From Dictyobacter alpinus (GTDB lineage: Bacteria > Chloroflexota > Ktedonobacteria > Ktedonobacterales > Ktedonobacteraceae): 64,000 nt of DNA. The position numbers and the translations under genes are program-made. This document shows, piece by piece, positions 27,653-37,931 of the stretch; within the stretch, counting starts at the first letter, position 1; each line of letters begins with the position of its first letter. The notes under the pieces are model-generated. The model was not told the DNA's origin, did not search any database, and saw only the letters and a list, made by a program, of their open reading frames with translations. Location of the stretch: positions 4,340,001 to 4,404,000 of the forward strand of contig NZ_BIFT01000001.1 of NCBI RefSeq assembly GCF_003967575.1, read 5' to 3'.

Positions 27653-29395
27653 TCACTCCGTTTTTCCCTGGTGCGTTGTCCGTTGATTCTCCTCTCTTTC
27701 CAGTTTCTCAATGGTTTGCATCATTGGTTGCAGCATCCCCTGGAGGGTCGCTGCATCAAAAGCAAACTTGACTCCAGCAGCCTCGAAAAGCTTTGGAACG
27801 GTTCTTGTTGCTCCCAAAGAAAGTGCGTAACGATAGTGTTGGAGCGAAGTGTGCGGATCACGCAGATAGTTGTTCCAGACCTGGAGGGCGCCCAAGGCTG
27901 CAAAGGCATACTCAATATAGTAGAATGGCCATCCATAAAAATGCCGTACCTGCTGCCATTCTGACCACCTCTGCGCCTCCAGACCGCTCCAATCGATGTC
28001 TGGGACATAGCGAAGAGAGAGTTCTACCCATTTCTGACCGCATGCATCCAGGTCCATGGCCTGCTCAGGGTTTTCGTAGACCCAATGTTGGAAAGCATCG
28101 CCGCGAACAGCAAGCGGGAACAGCTGTGTCACGAAGCGCTCGAAATGTTGGATTCGAAGCCTTGTTTCTTCAGCCAACGTACACAATCCTGATTGGTGAA
28201 GATACATTACTCCTAGCAGCTCCATGGTCGTCGAAGCTACTTCAGCGAACTCTAACGGGAGAGCATTTGCCTGCCGTTGTTGGATGTAGGGAAGATGACT
28301 CATCTCAAAAACCTGAAAAGCATGTCCTGCTTCATGAAAAATGGTCACCACATCCCACAGCGATTTCGTCTGGCCAAAAATGAAGGGACGTCGACGAGCT
28401 TCCAGATGCATGTTATATCCTCGATTCGCTTTCTGTGGCCGATCCTCCAGGTCGCAGAGACCCTCCTGAATCATCGTTGCAAAATAGGATTGGAGGTGTG
28501 GATCAATATACCCAAACAGCGTCGTACATTGTTGTAATAGCACGTGTATATCGGAAAATTGACGTGGGGGAACACTTCCCTGTGGATCAACCCACGTATC
28601 CCAGGGACGCAAGATATCCACTTCCAGTTTCTGACGCCGTTTCTCCCAGATGCGACTAGCGGCTGGCACGATCACCTGTTCAACCGCCTCATGAAACTGC
28701 TGGCAATCAGCCGGAGTATAGTCAAAACGCAATAACTGTTGCCAGCGATAGTCACGATAGTTGTCATAGCCAGCATGGTGAGCGATTTGCTGCCGCACTT
28801 GTATCTCTTCCACCCAGAGTCTGTGGAGTCGCTCTCGATCTGCAAGTTGACGCTCATTCATCCTGTGCCAAGCCTGCTCACGCCGCTGTCTCTCTGGGTC
28901 AAACAACACACGTCGTAACGAATTGACGCTCACCTCTTTGCCTTCCCAAGTGACCATTTGCGCCCCATTCACTTGCATGTATTCGTTACTCAGCTTCTCC
29001 TCTTCATTCAGGAGTGGCAGGTTGGTTTCACGGAACAGTGCTACCTCCGTGCGTAGATTACGCAAGGGGATCGAAAAACCTTCTGGAGAGAGACCACTGG
29101 CGAGCAACTGCTGTTTGAGCTGCTGGTCATACGACTGCACCGGAAGGGAAATATCATTCAGGAAGCGTTGTTTGCGTTGGACAACCTCCTGGTCTGCGGT
29201 ATTTTGTGTACAAGCAATTTCCAGTCTCGCCAATGTTTCATCAACCAGTTCACTCAGACGTGACCACTGTGCGAGCCAGAACGGCACGCTCTCTTGTGAG
29301 AGCGTTGTCGCTGTTAATTCCTCATACCAAGGTTGTATCTCTGACCAACTCAATTGTTCAAAAGACTCGCTGGAGGGTGGAAGTAGAATATCCAT
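27653..29395 (-). CDS. M3 family oligoendopeptidase (PepF-like)
   Basis: 580 residues, the normal length for this family. The zinc-binding active site is FHEAGHAFQVFE (HExxH), with the third ligand Glu expected in LEFAEVASTTMEL about 25 residues later. The rest is helical, including the conserved GYNMHLEARRRPFIFGQ segment of the M3B group. A cytoplasmic metallopeptidase acting on short peptides; no signal peptide. It sits between two transposons but is intact. Confidence 0.92.
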   Translation of the reverse strand: MDILLPPSSESFEQLSWSEIQPWYEELTATTLSQESVPFWLAQWSRLSELVDETLARLEIACTQNTADQEVVQRKQRFLNDISLPVQSYDQQLKQQLLASGLSPEGFSIPLRNLRTEVALFRETNLPLLNEEEKLSNEYMQVNGAQMVTWEGKEVSVNSLRRVLFDPERQRREQAWHRMNERQLADRERLHRLWVEEIQVRQQIAHHAGYDNYRDYRWQQLLRFDYTPADCQQFHEAVEQVIVPAASRIWEKRRQKLEVDILRPWDTWVDPQGSVPPRQFSDIHVLLQQCTTLFGYIDPHLQSYFATMIQEGLCDLEDRPQKANRGYNMHLEARRRPFIFGQTKSLWDVVTIFHEAGHAFQVFEMSHLPYIQQRQANALPLEFAEVASTTMELLGVMYLHQSGLCTLAEETRLRIQHFERFVTQLFPLAVRGDAFQHWVYENPEQAMDLDACGQKWVELSLRYVPDIDWSGLEAQRWSEWQQVRHFYGWPFYYIEYAFAALGALQVWNNYLRDPHTSLQHYRYALSLGATRTVPKLFEAAGVKFAFDAATLQGMLQPMMQTIEKLEREENQRTTHQGKTE

Positions 29396-29435
29396 TGATC
29401 AAACCTTTCTTCAAATACAGAAAGAGAGGTGCATG

Positions 29436-31094
29436 TCATGCTGACTCCTTAAAGTACAGCTTTCGCCTTTCGATACGCTGGCCCCGAGGAGAGCGCTCTC
29501 TCTCATCCTTTCCCAACGATGCATGCGCAGTCGGATGGAGCAGCACGCGGCGTTGCAGCAGCGGAAAGCCTGCTTGCCCATACGAACTACGTTTGATCCA
29601 TTTCACTTTATTGACAAATCCCTCGACCATGCCATTGCTCCAGGTCAGACTGCATCCTTTGGCAACTGCCTCCTCATCATCGGCCAGTCCATCAACAAAA
29701 GTAATCAGTTCCGCGATTCCACTGGCTTGGACAGCAGCTTTCCATTGCTCCAGATGTATCCGTCCCTCGTGTCTTCGTAGGAGGCGACCAAAGTCCTGCG
29801 CAAGCTTAAACACGAGAGCAATGCTCACGTCGCACTGTATGAGCTGATCTAGATAAGCCGCTTGCTCTCTCGTACGGTTTTGTGCTGGCCTTATCATCAT
29901 GAGCGCAACACCTCTGGACGAAGGAGGTTTATTCCAGATGACTGTCTGCTTGGAGACAGGGCGTGCGACGTTCTGACGAAAAGGACGAAGCCGCATCTGA
30001 AGCGTGCGCTGCGTCCCCGTGTATCCCCGAGTGACAATTTCCTCGTACAGCTTGGCGACATTGTGGCACCCCTGGTTCCATCTCGCAGTCAGATAAGAAA
30101 GGTAGGGATCAACGATGGAAGAAGAGCGAGATCGTCGTCGCGGAGGCGGGGGCGTTTCTTGTTCAAGGACACGGTAGACTTTGCGCGAACTGACCCCGAC
30201 AAGCTGGGCAATCTGCTCTTTATGGCATCCTTGCCGATACAGTTTCCAGATCCGCTTATGCAATTGTACTTGTTGGCGATGACGCGCCTGCCGCTCTTGT
30301 GCGACTTTTTCAGGGACTGCCGTCCTCGCAGCCGGACGTGTTTTGCCGATGATCCCTTGTATCGCCTTTTTGAGCGCACGTTCTTGCTTACGAAAGAACT
30401 TCTCCAGCGCTTCGGCAAAGTTCTTCTGTAAGTGAAAACGATCGACAACCTGATTGGCCTGAGGAGCACCGTCCGTGGCGGCTGCACGAAAGATTTTGCC
30501 GCGATCGCGTGAGACGAGATCAATTTCGGGATGCGTGCGCAACCATGCGGTACTCGTTTCGACAGAACGCTCGGCTAACAACTGCACGACCCGTCGCTTT
30601 TCCAGGTCCACGAGAATGGTTCCATAGCGCTGGCCTTTTTTCCACGCCCACTCGTCTATTCCCACCTTCACGACCTCGCCTTCGCTGGGTAAGGGAAGCT
30701 GCAAGACGCGACGGATGATGGTTTTGGCGGTGGTGGGCATGCCAAGGGACGAAGCGATCCGAGCCGCATCGGTTCCATTGGTGGTCACTCCTAGTGTCTG
30801 AAGCGCGTTGACGAGCCGATCCATCATCCGTGCGTAGCGCTGGACCAACTCTGGGAAGCGCTCGGCAAAGATATGTTGGGAACAGGATACCTCGCGACAG
30901 ATCCACTTGCGCACCCGTAACTTGAGCACGAGGCATCGCCCGCCAAAGGCGACATCGGCAATGGTGCGCTGATAGTGGCTATGGACCCGAGAGCCAGGCG
31001 TCCCACACCGTGGGCAAAGTGCACTTGCCGAGATGGCATGAAGATGGACAATGATGGTCTGATTCTGGACCTCGATAGTCTCAAGACGCACCAT
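29436..31094 (-). CDS. ISL3-family transposase, intact
   Basis: 552 residues. N-terminal zinc finger CPRCGTPGSRVHSHYQR followed by CREVSCSQHIFAERFP. The DDE core includes VGIDEWAWKKGQRYGT, VSRDRGKIF and QVVDRFHLQKNFAEALE. There is an internal HTH insert (CHKEQIAQLVGVSSRKVYRVL), and the C-terminal catalytic Glu lies in SNGMVEGFVNKVKWIKR. The full length suggests a potentially active element. I could not define matching terminal repeats: the left end may have been lost or lie within 40 bp of the stop. A second, ruined ISL3 copy of a different subgroup lies at 32490. Confidence 0.9.
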   Translation of the reverse strand: MVRLETIEVQNQTIIVHLHAISASALCPRCGTPGSRVHSHYQRTIADVAFGGRCLVLKLRVRKWICREVSCSQHIFAERFPELVQRYARMMDRLVNALQTLGVTTNGTDAARIASSLGMPTTAKTIIRRVLQLPLPSEGEVVKVGIDEWAWKKGQRYGTILVDLEKRRVVQLLAERSVETSTAWLRTHPEIDLVSRDRGKIFRAAATDGAPQANQVVDRFHLQKNFAEALEKFFRKQERALKKAIQGIIGKTRPAARTAVPEKVAQERQARHRQQVQLHKRIWKLYRQGCHKEQIAQLVGVSSRKVYRVLEQETPPPPRRRSRSSSIVDPYLSYLTARWNQGCHNVAKLYEEIVTRGYTGTQRTLQMRLRPFRQNVARPVSKQTVIWNKPPSSRGVALMMIRPAQNRTREQAAYLDQLIQCDVSIALVFKLAQDFGRLLRRHEGRIHLEQWKAAVQASGIAELITFVDGLADDEEAVAKGCSLTWSNGMVEGFVNKVKWIKRSSYGQAGFPLLQRRVLLHPTAHASLGKDERERSPRGQRIERRKLYFKESA

Positions 31095-31273
31095 TGAAGG
31101 AAATGCAAAAACAGGGGAGAGATCAATGGAAATACCTCCAGATGACTGAAATGATGAGAACTGATGCTATTCTAGCACATAATTACGCGACAGGCACACC
31201 GAATATGTCTCAGAGCCCACATAAAATTTCGCTCTGTATGCTGGTTCCGCCTGGAGAGCGGCGTGAATATTCT

Positions 31274-31366
31274 GACACATAAAATTTCCAAGCCGTTAAA
31301 AAGGTCCTTTTTTATAGATCTACAGAGTTAAAAAGTTGCAAGCGCAACCTAGAAATTTTATGTGTC
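31274..31366. repeat. 15-bp inverted repeat spanning 93 bp
   Basis: gacacataaaatttc (31274-31288) and its complement (31352-31366) enclose a second small dyad gttgcaagcgcaac. A further acataaaatttcg occurs at 31219. It lies in the otherwise empty 31095-31525 interval and could be the end of an old insertion or a 93-bp MITE-like unit. Confidence 0.5.
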
Positions 31367-31525
31367 AAAGTATGTCTGTATTGCCTCCCAGGCATCAAAA
31401 ATCAATGAAAAGATATTTGTCGGACGCGAAAATTAACTCGACAAATGACAAGATAGATGTATTTCGCGGACTAATTATGCATTTGTCTGTATGCTCAACA
31501 TCCAGTGTGTTAAAAAAAACCTACT

Positions 31526-32490
31526 TTATGAACGACCTCCATCTTGAACACTAGCCAAACAAGCTCCGGTAAAGAGTGCAACTGAAGCTCCTCCTAAAAT
31601 TGAACCAATGAGACCCCAGCCAGCTGCAGTTCCTAAAATTGCTGTAGCTGCCTCTCCAGCAATCGCAGCTGTAAGTGCACCACCTGCTAGTACGGGTGCT
31701 AATATGGGAGCAAGAACTGCTGCGAGCGCAGCAAAAGCGATGGTAGCAGCTATTACAGCAGATGCATCAGCTATGAAATATGCAACTAATTCCACAGGTG
31801 TGCAAGCACCACTCACATCAGTCTCATTCACTTGATTATCATCAGCATACTCATACGGATTGGCCTTCAGCGTTTCCTGCAGGCTGCCGCCGACGGGGGT
31901 GCGTTGGGTCCAGCGCCCGAAGATCGGGTCGTAGTACCGAATGCCGAATTTGATCAGCCCAGTGGAGCTGTCCGCGTAGCCGCCAGCATACTGCCAGGGG
32001 CTGTTGACGCCGGTTTGGATGACGCTGCCAGCGATTGCGCCGAAAGGATCGTAGTCGTAGCTGGCGGCCATGTTGCCGGCACTGTCGGTCAGGCCCACGA
32101 TGGAGCCGAGTCCATCGAAGAGATAATAGTAGACCTTACCCGCGGAGGTGCGCTCACTATTGAGCAGACCACAGCTACAGCGGACGTATTCGGTGGTGTT
32201 GCCTCCAACTTTCTCGCTACTCAGGCCTAGGCCGGTATACACGGTACTGGTGCCGTTGTTGTTGACACGTTGGGTCTGGTCAGTTCCAGTATACCCGAAA
32301 CTATAGGTTTGGGTCGAGCCTGTTGCTGTTCCATTGCCACTGACATCCTGGTTGGCAACATTATAACTATGCGTCTGGGCAATGAGAGTGCTCCACGACC
32401 AGCGCTGCCATAGGTAATACTCTTCAGGTTGCCATTTCCGTCATAGGTATAGCTGGTGCTACCTGTGCTTGGTTGACCAGCGTAGGTACC
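31526..32490 (-). pseudogene. Rhs protein C-terminal part with hydrophobic tip, 5'-truncated
   Basis: The minus strand encodes YD-repeat sequence (SYTYDGNGNLKSITYG), a frameshift near 32400, more YD repeats, and the Rhs core DYDPFGAIAG, then FGIRYYDPIFGRWTQRTP. After the core the variable tip of about 110 residues is strongly Ala/Gly-rich and membrane-seeking. The gene has lost all its 5' part at about 32490, where an ISL3 fragment begins on the other strand. It is thus the stranded end of a large polymorphic toxin. Confidence 0.75.
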
Positions 32491-33420
32491 GGTGCTGGTC
32501 GAGATCGTGGAGGGCCATATGCAGAAGCAGCGCGAGAAGCTGCTCCACAAGCCATTCAAGTGGTGGATCGCTATCATTTGGCACACAATCTTACAGAAAC
32601 GCTGGAGCGCATCATGCGCAGACGCTTTCCAGATATTCAGAAGCTTCTTACCCCAGTGCCAGCAGTACCCATTGATGAAGATCTTCCGTTCAAATACCAT
32701 GATGCAGCACGAGAAGTCACCTATCAGAAAAAATGGCAACCTATGAGCAGGTAATCGCACTCCAGCAACAGGGGCATACTGTGAGTCAGATTGCCGATCA
32801 TCTTCGTATGGGCCGCCAACGGGTGCGCCGGTTGCTCAAGGGGCCGCCAGAGCGGACTATTCACAAACATCCTTCCCCGAAACTGAGTCCATGAAAGTCC
32901 TACTTGAGAAGCCGCTTTTTCGAGGATGGATGTCGCAATTCGCTGGAACTGTACCGGGAAATCCATTCTCAGGGCTACGATGGCTGTATGACGATTGTGG
33001 TGAACTACGTGACGAAACTGCGCCAACAAATTGGAGAACGCTCAACCGCAGGGCCCGTGACGCGAACTCAACCAACTCTCGCTAACGATGCGCTTCCTAC
33101 ACCACGGCAGGTTGCCTGGTGGTGTTATCTTCCCCATGAGCGCCTTCGAGAGAAGCAACAAGAACAGTTGCAGAAGCTGCGATCTCATGATGGAGAACTC
33201 AACACAGCGTATGAACTGGCACAGCGCTTCAGGAGCCTGCTTAACCAGCATGTCTCGGCAGGCTTTGATCAATGACTCCAGGAGGCTCTCGCCTGCGAAA
33301 CTGCAGAGATACGCAGTTTCGCAAGAGGTCTACAACGTGATGAAAAAGCCGTGCGGGCTGGACTTGATCAACCCTGGTCTCAGGGACAGGTCGAGGCTCA
33401 GGTCCACCGCCTTAAGCTGA
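32490..33420 (+). pseudogene. ISL3-family transposase remnant
   Basis: Recognisable in pieces and several frames: RDRGGPYAEAAREAAPQ, then VVDRYHLAHNLTETLERI, an HTH segment VIALQQQGHTVSQIADHLRMG, then a long stretch with SRFFEDGCRNSLELYREI, and the catalytic-end block DQPWSQGQVEAQVHRLKLI. Stops and frame changes occur between each. The N-terminal zinc finger is missing. It interrupts the Rhs gene at its left end. From 33421 to the element boundary at 33964 no other gene is seen. Confidence 0.7.
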
Positions 33421-33681
33421 TTAATTCGCCTCCAACGCCCTCCCCTTTCTGGCTGGTCCACGGTGGTTCGGCAGGTCGCCCTCACCTACACCGCTACCAT
33501 CATCGTCGCTTTGGCTGCCCAGCAAGCTGGACGCCCCGATCTCATCCGCTCTCCTAAACGCGTTTTAGCTCATACATGGGAGGGCTTCTGAGTTAGGAAA
33601 TGCCCTCGAAGTATTTTGAATTAATACGAATAGAATGGATTAGGAATAAAAGTGGAGAGGATTTTTTTTCGTGTTGCTACA

Positions 33682-33723
33682 ATGTTCACCTTTTCTATCA
33701 TAGTGTATAGAAAAGGTGAACAT
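33682..33723. repeat. 17-bp perfect hairpin
   Basis: atgttcaccttttctat and its complement are separated by 8 nt. It lies just before a second, GC-richer hairpin and close to the left end of the integrated element. Confidence 0.6.
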
Positions 33724-33735
33724 AAATATGGTGCC

Positions 33736-33777
33736 AAGAAGGCCGTCGCAAGATTACTCTTTTCGCGACGGCTTTCT
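33736..33777 (+). terminator. Rho-independent terminator
   Basis: aagaaggccgtcg pairs with cgacggctttctt (one mismatch) around a 16-nt loop, followed by a T-rich run on the plus strand. It would insulate the element from upstream transcription. Confidence 0.65.
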
Positions 33778-33964
33778 TGTTTGTCTGCTAGCTGATAGTG
33801 GGCTGTGTTCTTACCTTAATTTATGCATGTCTCACGCTCCGAATCCTGACAGGAAAGTTGACAGGAAAAGGGGGAGACGATCAGGGATTTTCGTGGAAAC
33901 CAGTAGAATTTGGGAGGGAATTTGAGCACAGGATAGATCTCGATGGACTCCAGAAGAGGGGTTA

Positions 33965-33982
33965 TGCCGGTGGAGAGATTCG
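33965..33982 (-). other. Attachment site, left end of element
   Basis: 18-bp exact copy of the tRNA-Leu 3' end, with no other part of a tRNA attached. It is the far junction expected when an integrase restores the tRNA gene on one side. Confidence 0.85.
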
Positions 33983-34103
33983 CCTCCTGTTGTTTTTTGC
34001 CGTTTATTCTCGTCCCTCATGCGCTCAAAATAAGGCGGCTTATTTATGGCTGTTTATGTTTATTGGCTCTTATTTGTCCGGGTCGCTGTACACGTTGCTG
34101 TAT
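33970..34103. repeat. Left-end repeat, copy A
   Basis: 134 bases starting ggtggagagattcgcctcct. They resemble 34396-34523 (copy B) along their whole length, with shared blocks around caaaataa, tgtttatgttta and tgctgtat. Between and beyond them up to 34576 there is a hairpin (34160-34201, 13-bp arms) but no gene. Confidence 0.6.
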
Positions 34104-34395
34104 CCTAATGTAGCGGAAGTAGTTGACAGATGCCGCTAATATGGCGATAGATGGCTCAAAATAAGACAGGCCTTTCTAGAAAAAACGAGACCTGCCTTAT
34201 TGTAGCCTGGTCATTGGTGAGCGGATTTGAACTACCCACAGGCCCATTTTCTAATGGCTTGCCAACTGCCTCGATTGGCCTCTCAAACGATTTAGCCTAT
34301 TAATTTTGTCCAATTGAATCGAACGTTCATAACGTGCGTTGAACCGTTTTGCTCCCTGTTTTGTGGCTGCTAGATATGTTATTCATTTGATTTCT

Positions 34396-34523
34396 GTGGA
34401 GAGTTTCGCCCCCTTTATTTTTGCTATTTCTTCTCATCCTTCTTAAGCCCAAAATAATTTGGTTTATTTGTGTTTGCTTATGTTTATCGACTCTTACTTG
34501 TCTAGGTGCTGTACTTGCTGTAT
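34396..34523. repeat. Left-end repeat, copy B
   Basis: Diverged second copy of the element end; it begins gtggagagtttcgccccc, a degenerate form of the att core. Suggests two generations of element ends at this tRNA. Confidence 0.6.
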
Positions 34524-34576
34524 GGAGTAATTTCTCTGATTGATGGGTAAAGGATCTAATATCTAATAATATAGGT

Positions 34577-35656
34577 CTACTGTATTTTTATGACAAATTC
34601 TCTAAGTAAATTCCTCATGTACATATTTGGGTTTTGTCCTTCCTGCTTGAGAGAAATCATCTGTTTAATGTCATTATCTGATAGAATTAAGATGGTTTTT
34701 GGAGGGATTTCTCCACTATGGTTACACACAGCGTATGTTTTAAGGACTATGTTTTGGCCTGGTTGTTTTCTTGTAATAAGGAAACCGATCGAGCCTAAGT
34801 GTTTGCCGATATAAGTGGCCACTTGATCAATATCTTTCATCGTAAGCTCTTGAACATTTTTAGTTTCAAACATTACAAAGTAACCCTTATAGTAGTTCAG
34901 TACATGTCGCCAAAATGAGTTTTCTCCTTCATTTATAAAAATAATATCTCGTCTTTCAGTATAAAAGATAGTTGGCTCTTCTAATTTTCCATCAACTAAA
35001 GTATCTTCAAATAGATATTTTAATATTTGGAAGATTAGGCGTTGATATTGGTATGCTGTGCTGTGTCCTATTGATAAGCTGTCCAATTGTCTTATTAATC
35101 TGATACTTGTTGGTTCTTGGCTAGAAAGGCGCTCATAGTCGTCTTGCGCCACAGATATTGCTGTCAATTTGATTTTTAAGAATTCGGCATGAATAACAAT
35201 AGCAAAGTTCTCTAAATCTACCTTTGGCATTTTATCTATCTTTTTTACTAGTTCAACAATTGCGCTTGGAACAATAGGATCTCTTTTGCCACTGATCCAT
35301 TGTTCATCGATTCTATATGCTCCTTTTGCGATGTTTAATATTCCCGATTGTCTGTGGGGAATACTATTTTCACTCAGTACGGAACGTATTGGCCCTTCAT
35401 ATATTGATCGTGGATGGCATTTATGGAGTTCAATGCTTGCTTTGTAATCTTCATCTAATAGCCTGCCAATAACTATAGTTAGGATTAATTCTCGATATCC
35501 CCAAATTTCTGATAAAAAAACTAGCTCTACTTTATCTGAAGTGTCTTTGTCTAAATGGTGGTAGTTCTCGTGTTTAGCTTTCTCTAAAAAGTTATTCATC
35601 AGAGAAATCACTTTGTTAGAACGCTCCTGAGGCGTTTGTTCTGAACTATTATTCAT
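34577..35656 (-). CDS. Nuclease-like protein B of defence module
   Basis: 359 residues from the ATG at 35656, which overlaps the Z1 stop by 8 nt; the frame is open upstream inside the Z1 gene. Residues 40-165 (IWGYRELILTIVIGRLLDEDY, KCHPRSIYEGPIRSVL, PHRQSGILNIAKG) are clearly homologous to protein A at 40478. The C-terminal half differs: D237 in RRDIIF and E264-x-K266 in VMFETKNVQ, with a following helix, look like a PD-(D/E)XK (Mrr-like) nuclease core. The shared N-terminus recalls proteins annotated as SacI-like restriction endonucleases, from memory only. Last gene of the operon. Confidence 0.7.
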   Translation of the reverse strand: MNNSSEQTPQERSNKVISLMNNFLEKAKHENYHHLDKDTSDKVELVFLSEIWGYRELILTIVIGRLLDEDYKASIELHKCHPRSIYEGPIRSVLSENSIPHRQSGILNIAKGAYRIDEQWISGKRDPIVPSAIVELVKKIDKMPKVDLENFAIVIHAEFLKIKLTAISVAQDDYERLSSQEPTSIRLIRQLDSLSIGHSTAYQYQRLIFQILKYLFEDTLVDGKLEEPTIFYTERRDIIFINEGENSFWRHVLNYYKGYFVMFETKNVQELTMKDIDQVATYIGKHLGSIGFLITRKQPGQNIVLKTYAVCNHSGEIPPKTILILSDNDIKQMISLKQEGQNPNMYMRNLLREFVIKIQ

Positions 35657-37904
35657 ATATTTGCCCTTTAATGGAAGCTGGTTCTTGGCTATACCAGGGA
35701 GATGACATTTTGCGCGGTACCCATACCGTAATCGCAGGGACATTATCTGCAACGACGTTTTTTGTCCCTTCTTCAAGTACTCGCAAATACTGAATATGGA
35801 TAGTTAGTTCATTTTCTGCATGAATATTTCGATCTCCTGGGTAGATTTTACCAAAGCGATCTGGATATGCGCCTTGGAATAGTGTTGGTATTTCTCCTTT
35901 TTTTGCATCTTCAGACCTTTCTCGGATGGCAGAGGGATTCTTTCCACGGCTCAGCACATATACTCGGCACGTATCGTTGGGATGAGTTTCAAGATAGTTT
36001 TTAATCTGGATCATAAGACCTACGAATTTTTGTGAGTCGCTCGGTTTTGCAATTCTAAGTTGGGTGAGCAGTTCTATATAAGCCATCTTAAGCGGTATAC
36101 AATCGGCCATCAAATGGCGCTGCATATCTGTTCGGCCCTCGTGTCCTACGTCTGGTTGCATTTTTTCTCTTATTCCAGCCAAGAATTGTTCTACTGCTAT
36201 ACGATTGTTTTGAGTTGCTTGTTCTGATTCGTGCGGTGCTTTGGGAGCATACCAATCATCACTGAAATTCCCCCGCATATAATCTAAATCTAATACATTA
36301 TCGCGAGTTGGCTTTAGCATTGGAGTAAGAAAAAACGCTCGTTTCCACTCTGAGAGAGGCTTTCCCGTATCTCGATGAATCAGTAGTTGTCGCCGAATAT
36401 CCTCTTCGTGTTCTACATAATGATGATAGGAGTCTCGAACAACATTTTCTAGAAATACTCGGCAGTAACCAAGATAACTCTTTTTATATCCAAAGAAGCG
36501 TGCCCTTTGTTGAACAGTATCGGCATTCCCCACGCCTATACCTCTCGACATGTACGTAACAGTCAGCCCTTCTATTGTAAATCCCCTATCCATTGCCTGG
36601 CCTCCTACTAATATGTAAGAGTAATTTGCTTTCCAGTCTATTTGTGGTGTTTTGCCTCTGGTTGAGTTGACTTCTTCCACTCGTGTTCTGCGGACAGCAT
36701 GTAACAAACGATGAGTAAGACTTTCAAACGGGGGAAGATCTGAAACAGTGGTTAGAAGATCTTGGTAAGCAACATGAAAATCACTAAGTAAGTCTTTATG
36801 ATCTAAATCTTGCTCATTGAGTTCAAGTATGCTTTTCCAGAGTTCTTTTGCATGCATGACCCAGGAATAATACTGCTTGTGTCCCATTGTTTTCAGCGAA
36901 GGATGAACTAGCATAGATCTATTACCTTTGCCGCCATCTTTGACTAAACCTGCTGCAACACCTAAAAGGAAGATTCTTATAGCATATAGTAGGCTCTCTG
37001 AAGGTTCAATAATTTCGTTATGTTTTGTCGAAATTTCACTCTCAGGGATAACTGAGATAAGTTTATTCGGTTCTGAAAAAAAGTCTTGACCGCCGACGTA
37101 ATCTGCACCTGGAGTGAGTACTTCTGCGAAATCTGGGGACAACATGTCAATAAGGTTAATTAGTAAAGGTGCTTGTGGTGTAGCTGTGTATTGTAGAAAA
37201 GTATGATGAGGAAGACTTGCTTTCAAATGGAGCAGACGTTGGTATGTGGTGCTCTCCTCTCCATCTTTTACAAGCGTATTTAAACCTGCCTGATCTGCTT
37301 CATCATCTATCACAATTGTTGGTACTCGTTGGAGGTCGAGTTTTGAAAGAACTTGGATGAGGTTTTTCAAATGTCTATGATTTTTCATTACGGTTATTAA
37401 TACTGTCTGTTGTTCTAATATTGGTACAGTAGGATCTTTCCAATCTCCTAGAATATCTCTAATAGTCTGATCAGCCCTACCTTTTAATGATGGGTTAGAG
37501 AAGTGTTGCCACTTACGATCGGATCTTGTATTTAGCTCAAGGTCTTGTTGTAATCTTTGGGTAGATTGTCTAAATAGAGGAGCAGAAATACCAGTAATCA
37601 CAATGATTATTTGATAGCGGTTATCTAAAGCGAGTGACGAAACGGTTGTAAACGACATCGTTTTTCCACTTTGTACATACCCAACCACTAAACCTGTCAC
37701 GTCGTCCTCTGTCTGCGTTGGAGGGGTACAGCGACTTAGTATAGATATGGCTTCCTTTAGGATAGTTTCTTTCCCTTCTTTAGGTATTTCCAACTTATTC
37801 AATAGCTTTAGAGTTTCAGATCCAACATAAGGACGCCAACGGGCAAACTGATTAAGAGATTGTGAAGTTATACCAATAATTTCTGAGGCTAGAAAATCGC
37901 TCAT
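35649..37904 (-). CDS. Z1-domain protein (SF2 helicase-like ATPase)
   Basis: 751 residues. The P-loop is GYVQSGKT (K81), and the Walker B/DEAD box is IVIDDEADQAG (D200-D204). YTATPQAPLL is motif III-like, and the VGGQAMDRGFTIEGLTVTYMSRG region resembles motifs V-VI. This is the Z1 (PF10593) architecture, found almost only in restriction-type operons beside MORC/MutL-like ATPases and C5 methylases (Iyer and colleagues, 2008). It probably translocates or remodels DNA for the associated nucleases. 27 bp separate it from the GHKL gene upstream. Confidence 0.9.
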   Translation of the reverse strand: MSDFLASEIIGITSQSLNQFARWRPYVGSETLKLLNKLEIPKEGKETILKEAISILSRCTPPTQTEDDVTGLVVGYVQSGKTMSFTTVSSLALDNRYQIIIVITGISAPLFRQSTQRLQQDLELNTRSDRKWQHFSNPSLKGRADQTIRDILGDWKDPTVPILEQQTVLITVMKNHRHLKNLIQVLSKLDLQRVPTIVIDDEADQAGLNTLVKDGEESTTYQRLLHLKASLPHHTFLQYTATPQAPLLINLIDMLSPDFAEVLTPGADYVGGQDFFSEPNKLISVIPESEISTKHNEIIEPSESLLYAIRIFLLGVAAGLVKDGGKGNRSMLVHPSLKTMGHKQYYSWVMHAKELWKSILELNEQDLDHKDLLSDFHVAYQDLLTTVSDLPPFESLTHRLLHAVRRTRVEEVNSTRGKTPQIDWKANYSYILVGGQAMDRGFTIEGLTVTYMSRGIGVGNADTVQQRARFFGYKKSYLGYCRVFLENVVRDSYHHYVEHEEDIRRQLLIHRDTGKPLSEWKRAFFLTPMLKPTRDNVLDLDYMRGNFSDDWYAPKAPHESEQATQNNRIAVEQFLAGIREKMQPDVGHEGRTDMQRHLMADCIPLKMAYIELLTQLRIAKPSDSQKFVGLMIQIKNYLETHPNDTCRVYVLSRGKNPSAIRERSEDAKKGEIPTLFQGAYPDRFGKIYPGDRNIHAENELTIHIQYLRVLEEGTKNVVADNVPAITVWVPRKMSSPWYSQEPASIKGQIYE

Positions 37905-37931
37905 GAAATACTCTTCCCCTTTTCTACTTTG

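Noticed and set aside
29396..31220. Terminal inverted repeats for the intact ISL3 element
   Set aside because: No matching ends were found. The sequence gggctctgag near 31210 looks like an ISL3 end, but no partner is visible on the left.
34210..34300. tRNA-like sequence on the minus strand near the element's left end (a GTTCAAATC loop and a terminal CCA)
   Set aside because: The T-stem and acceptor do not pair properly and the anticodon arm has a four-base loop. At most a decayed tRNA.
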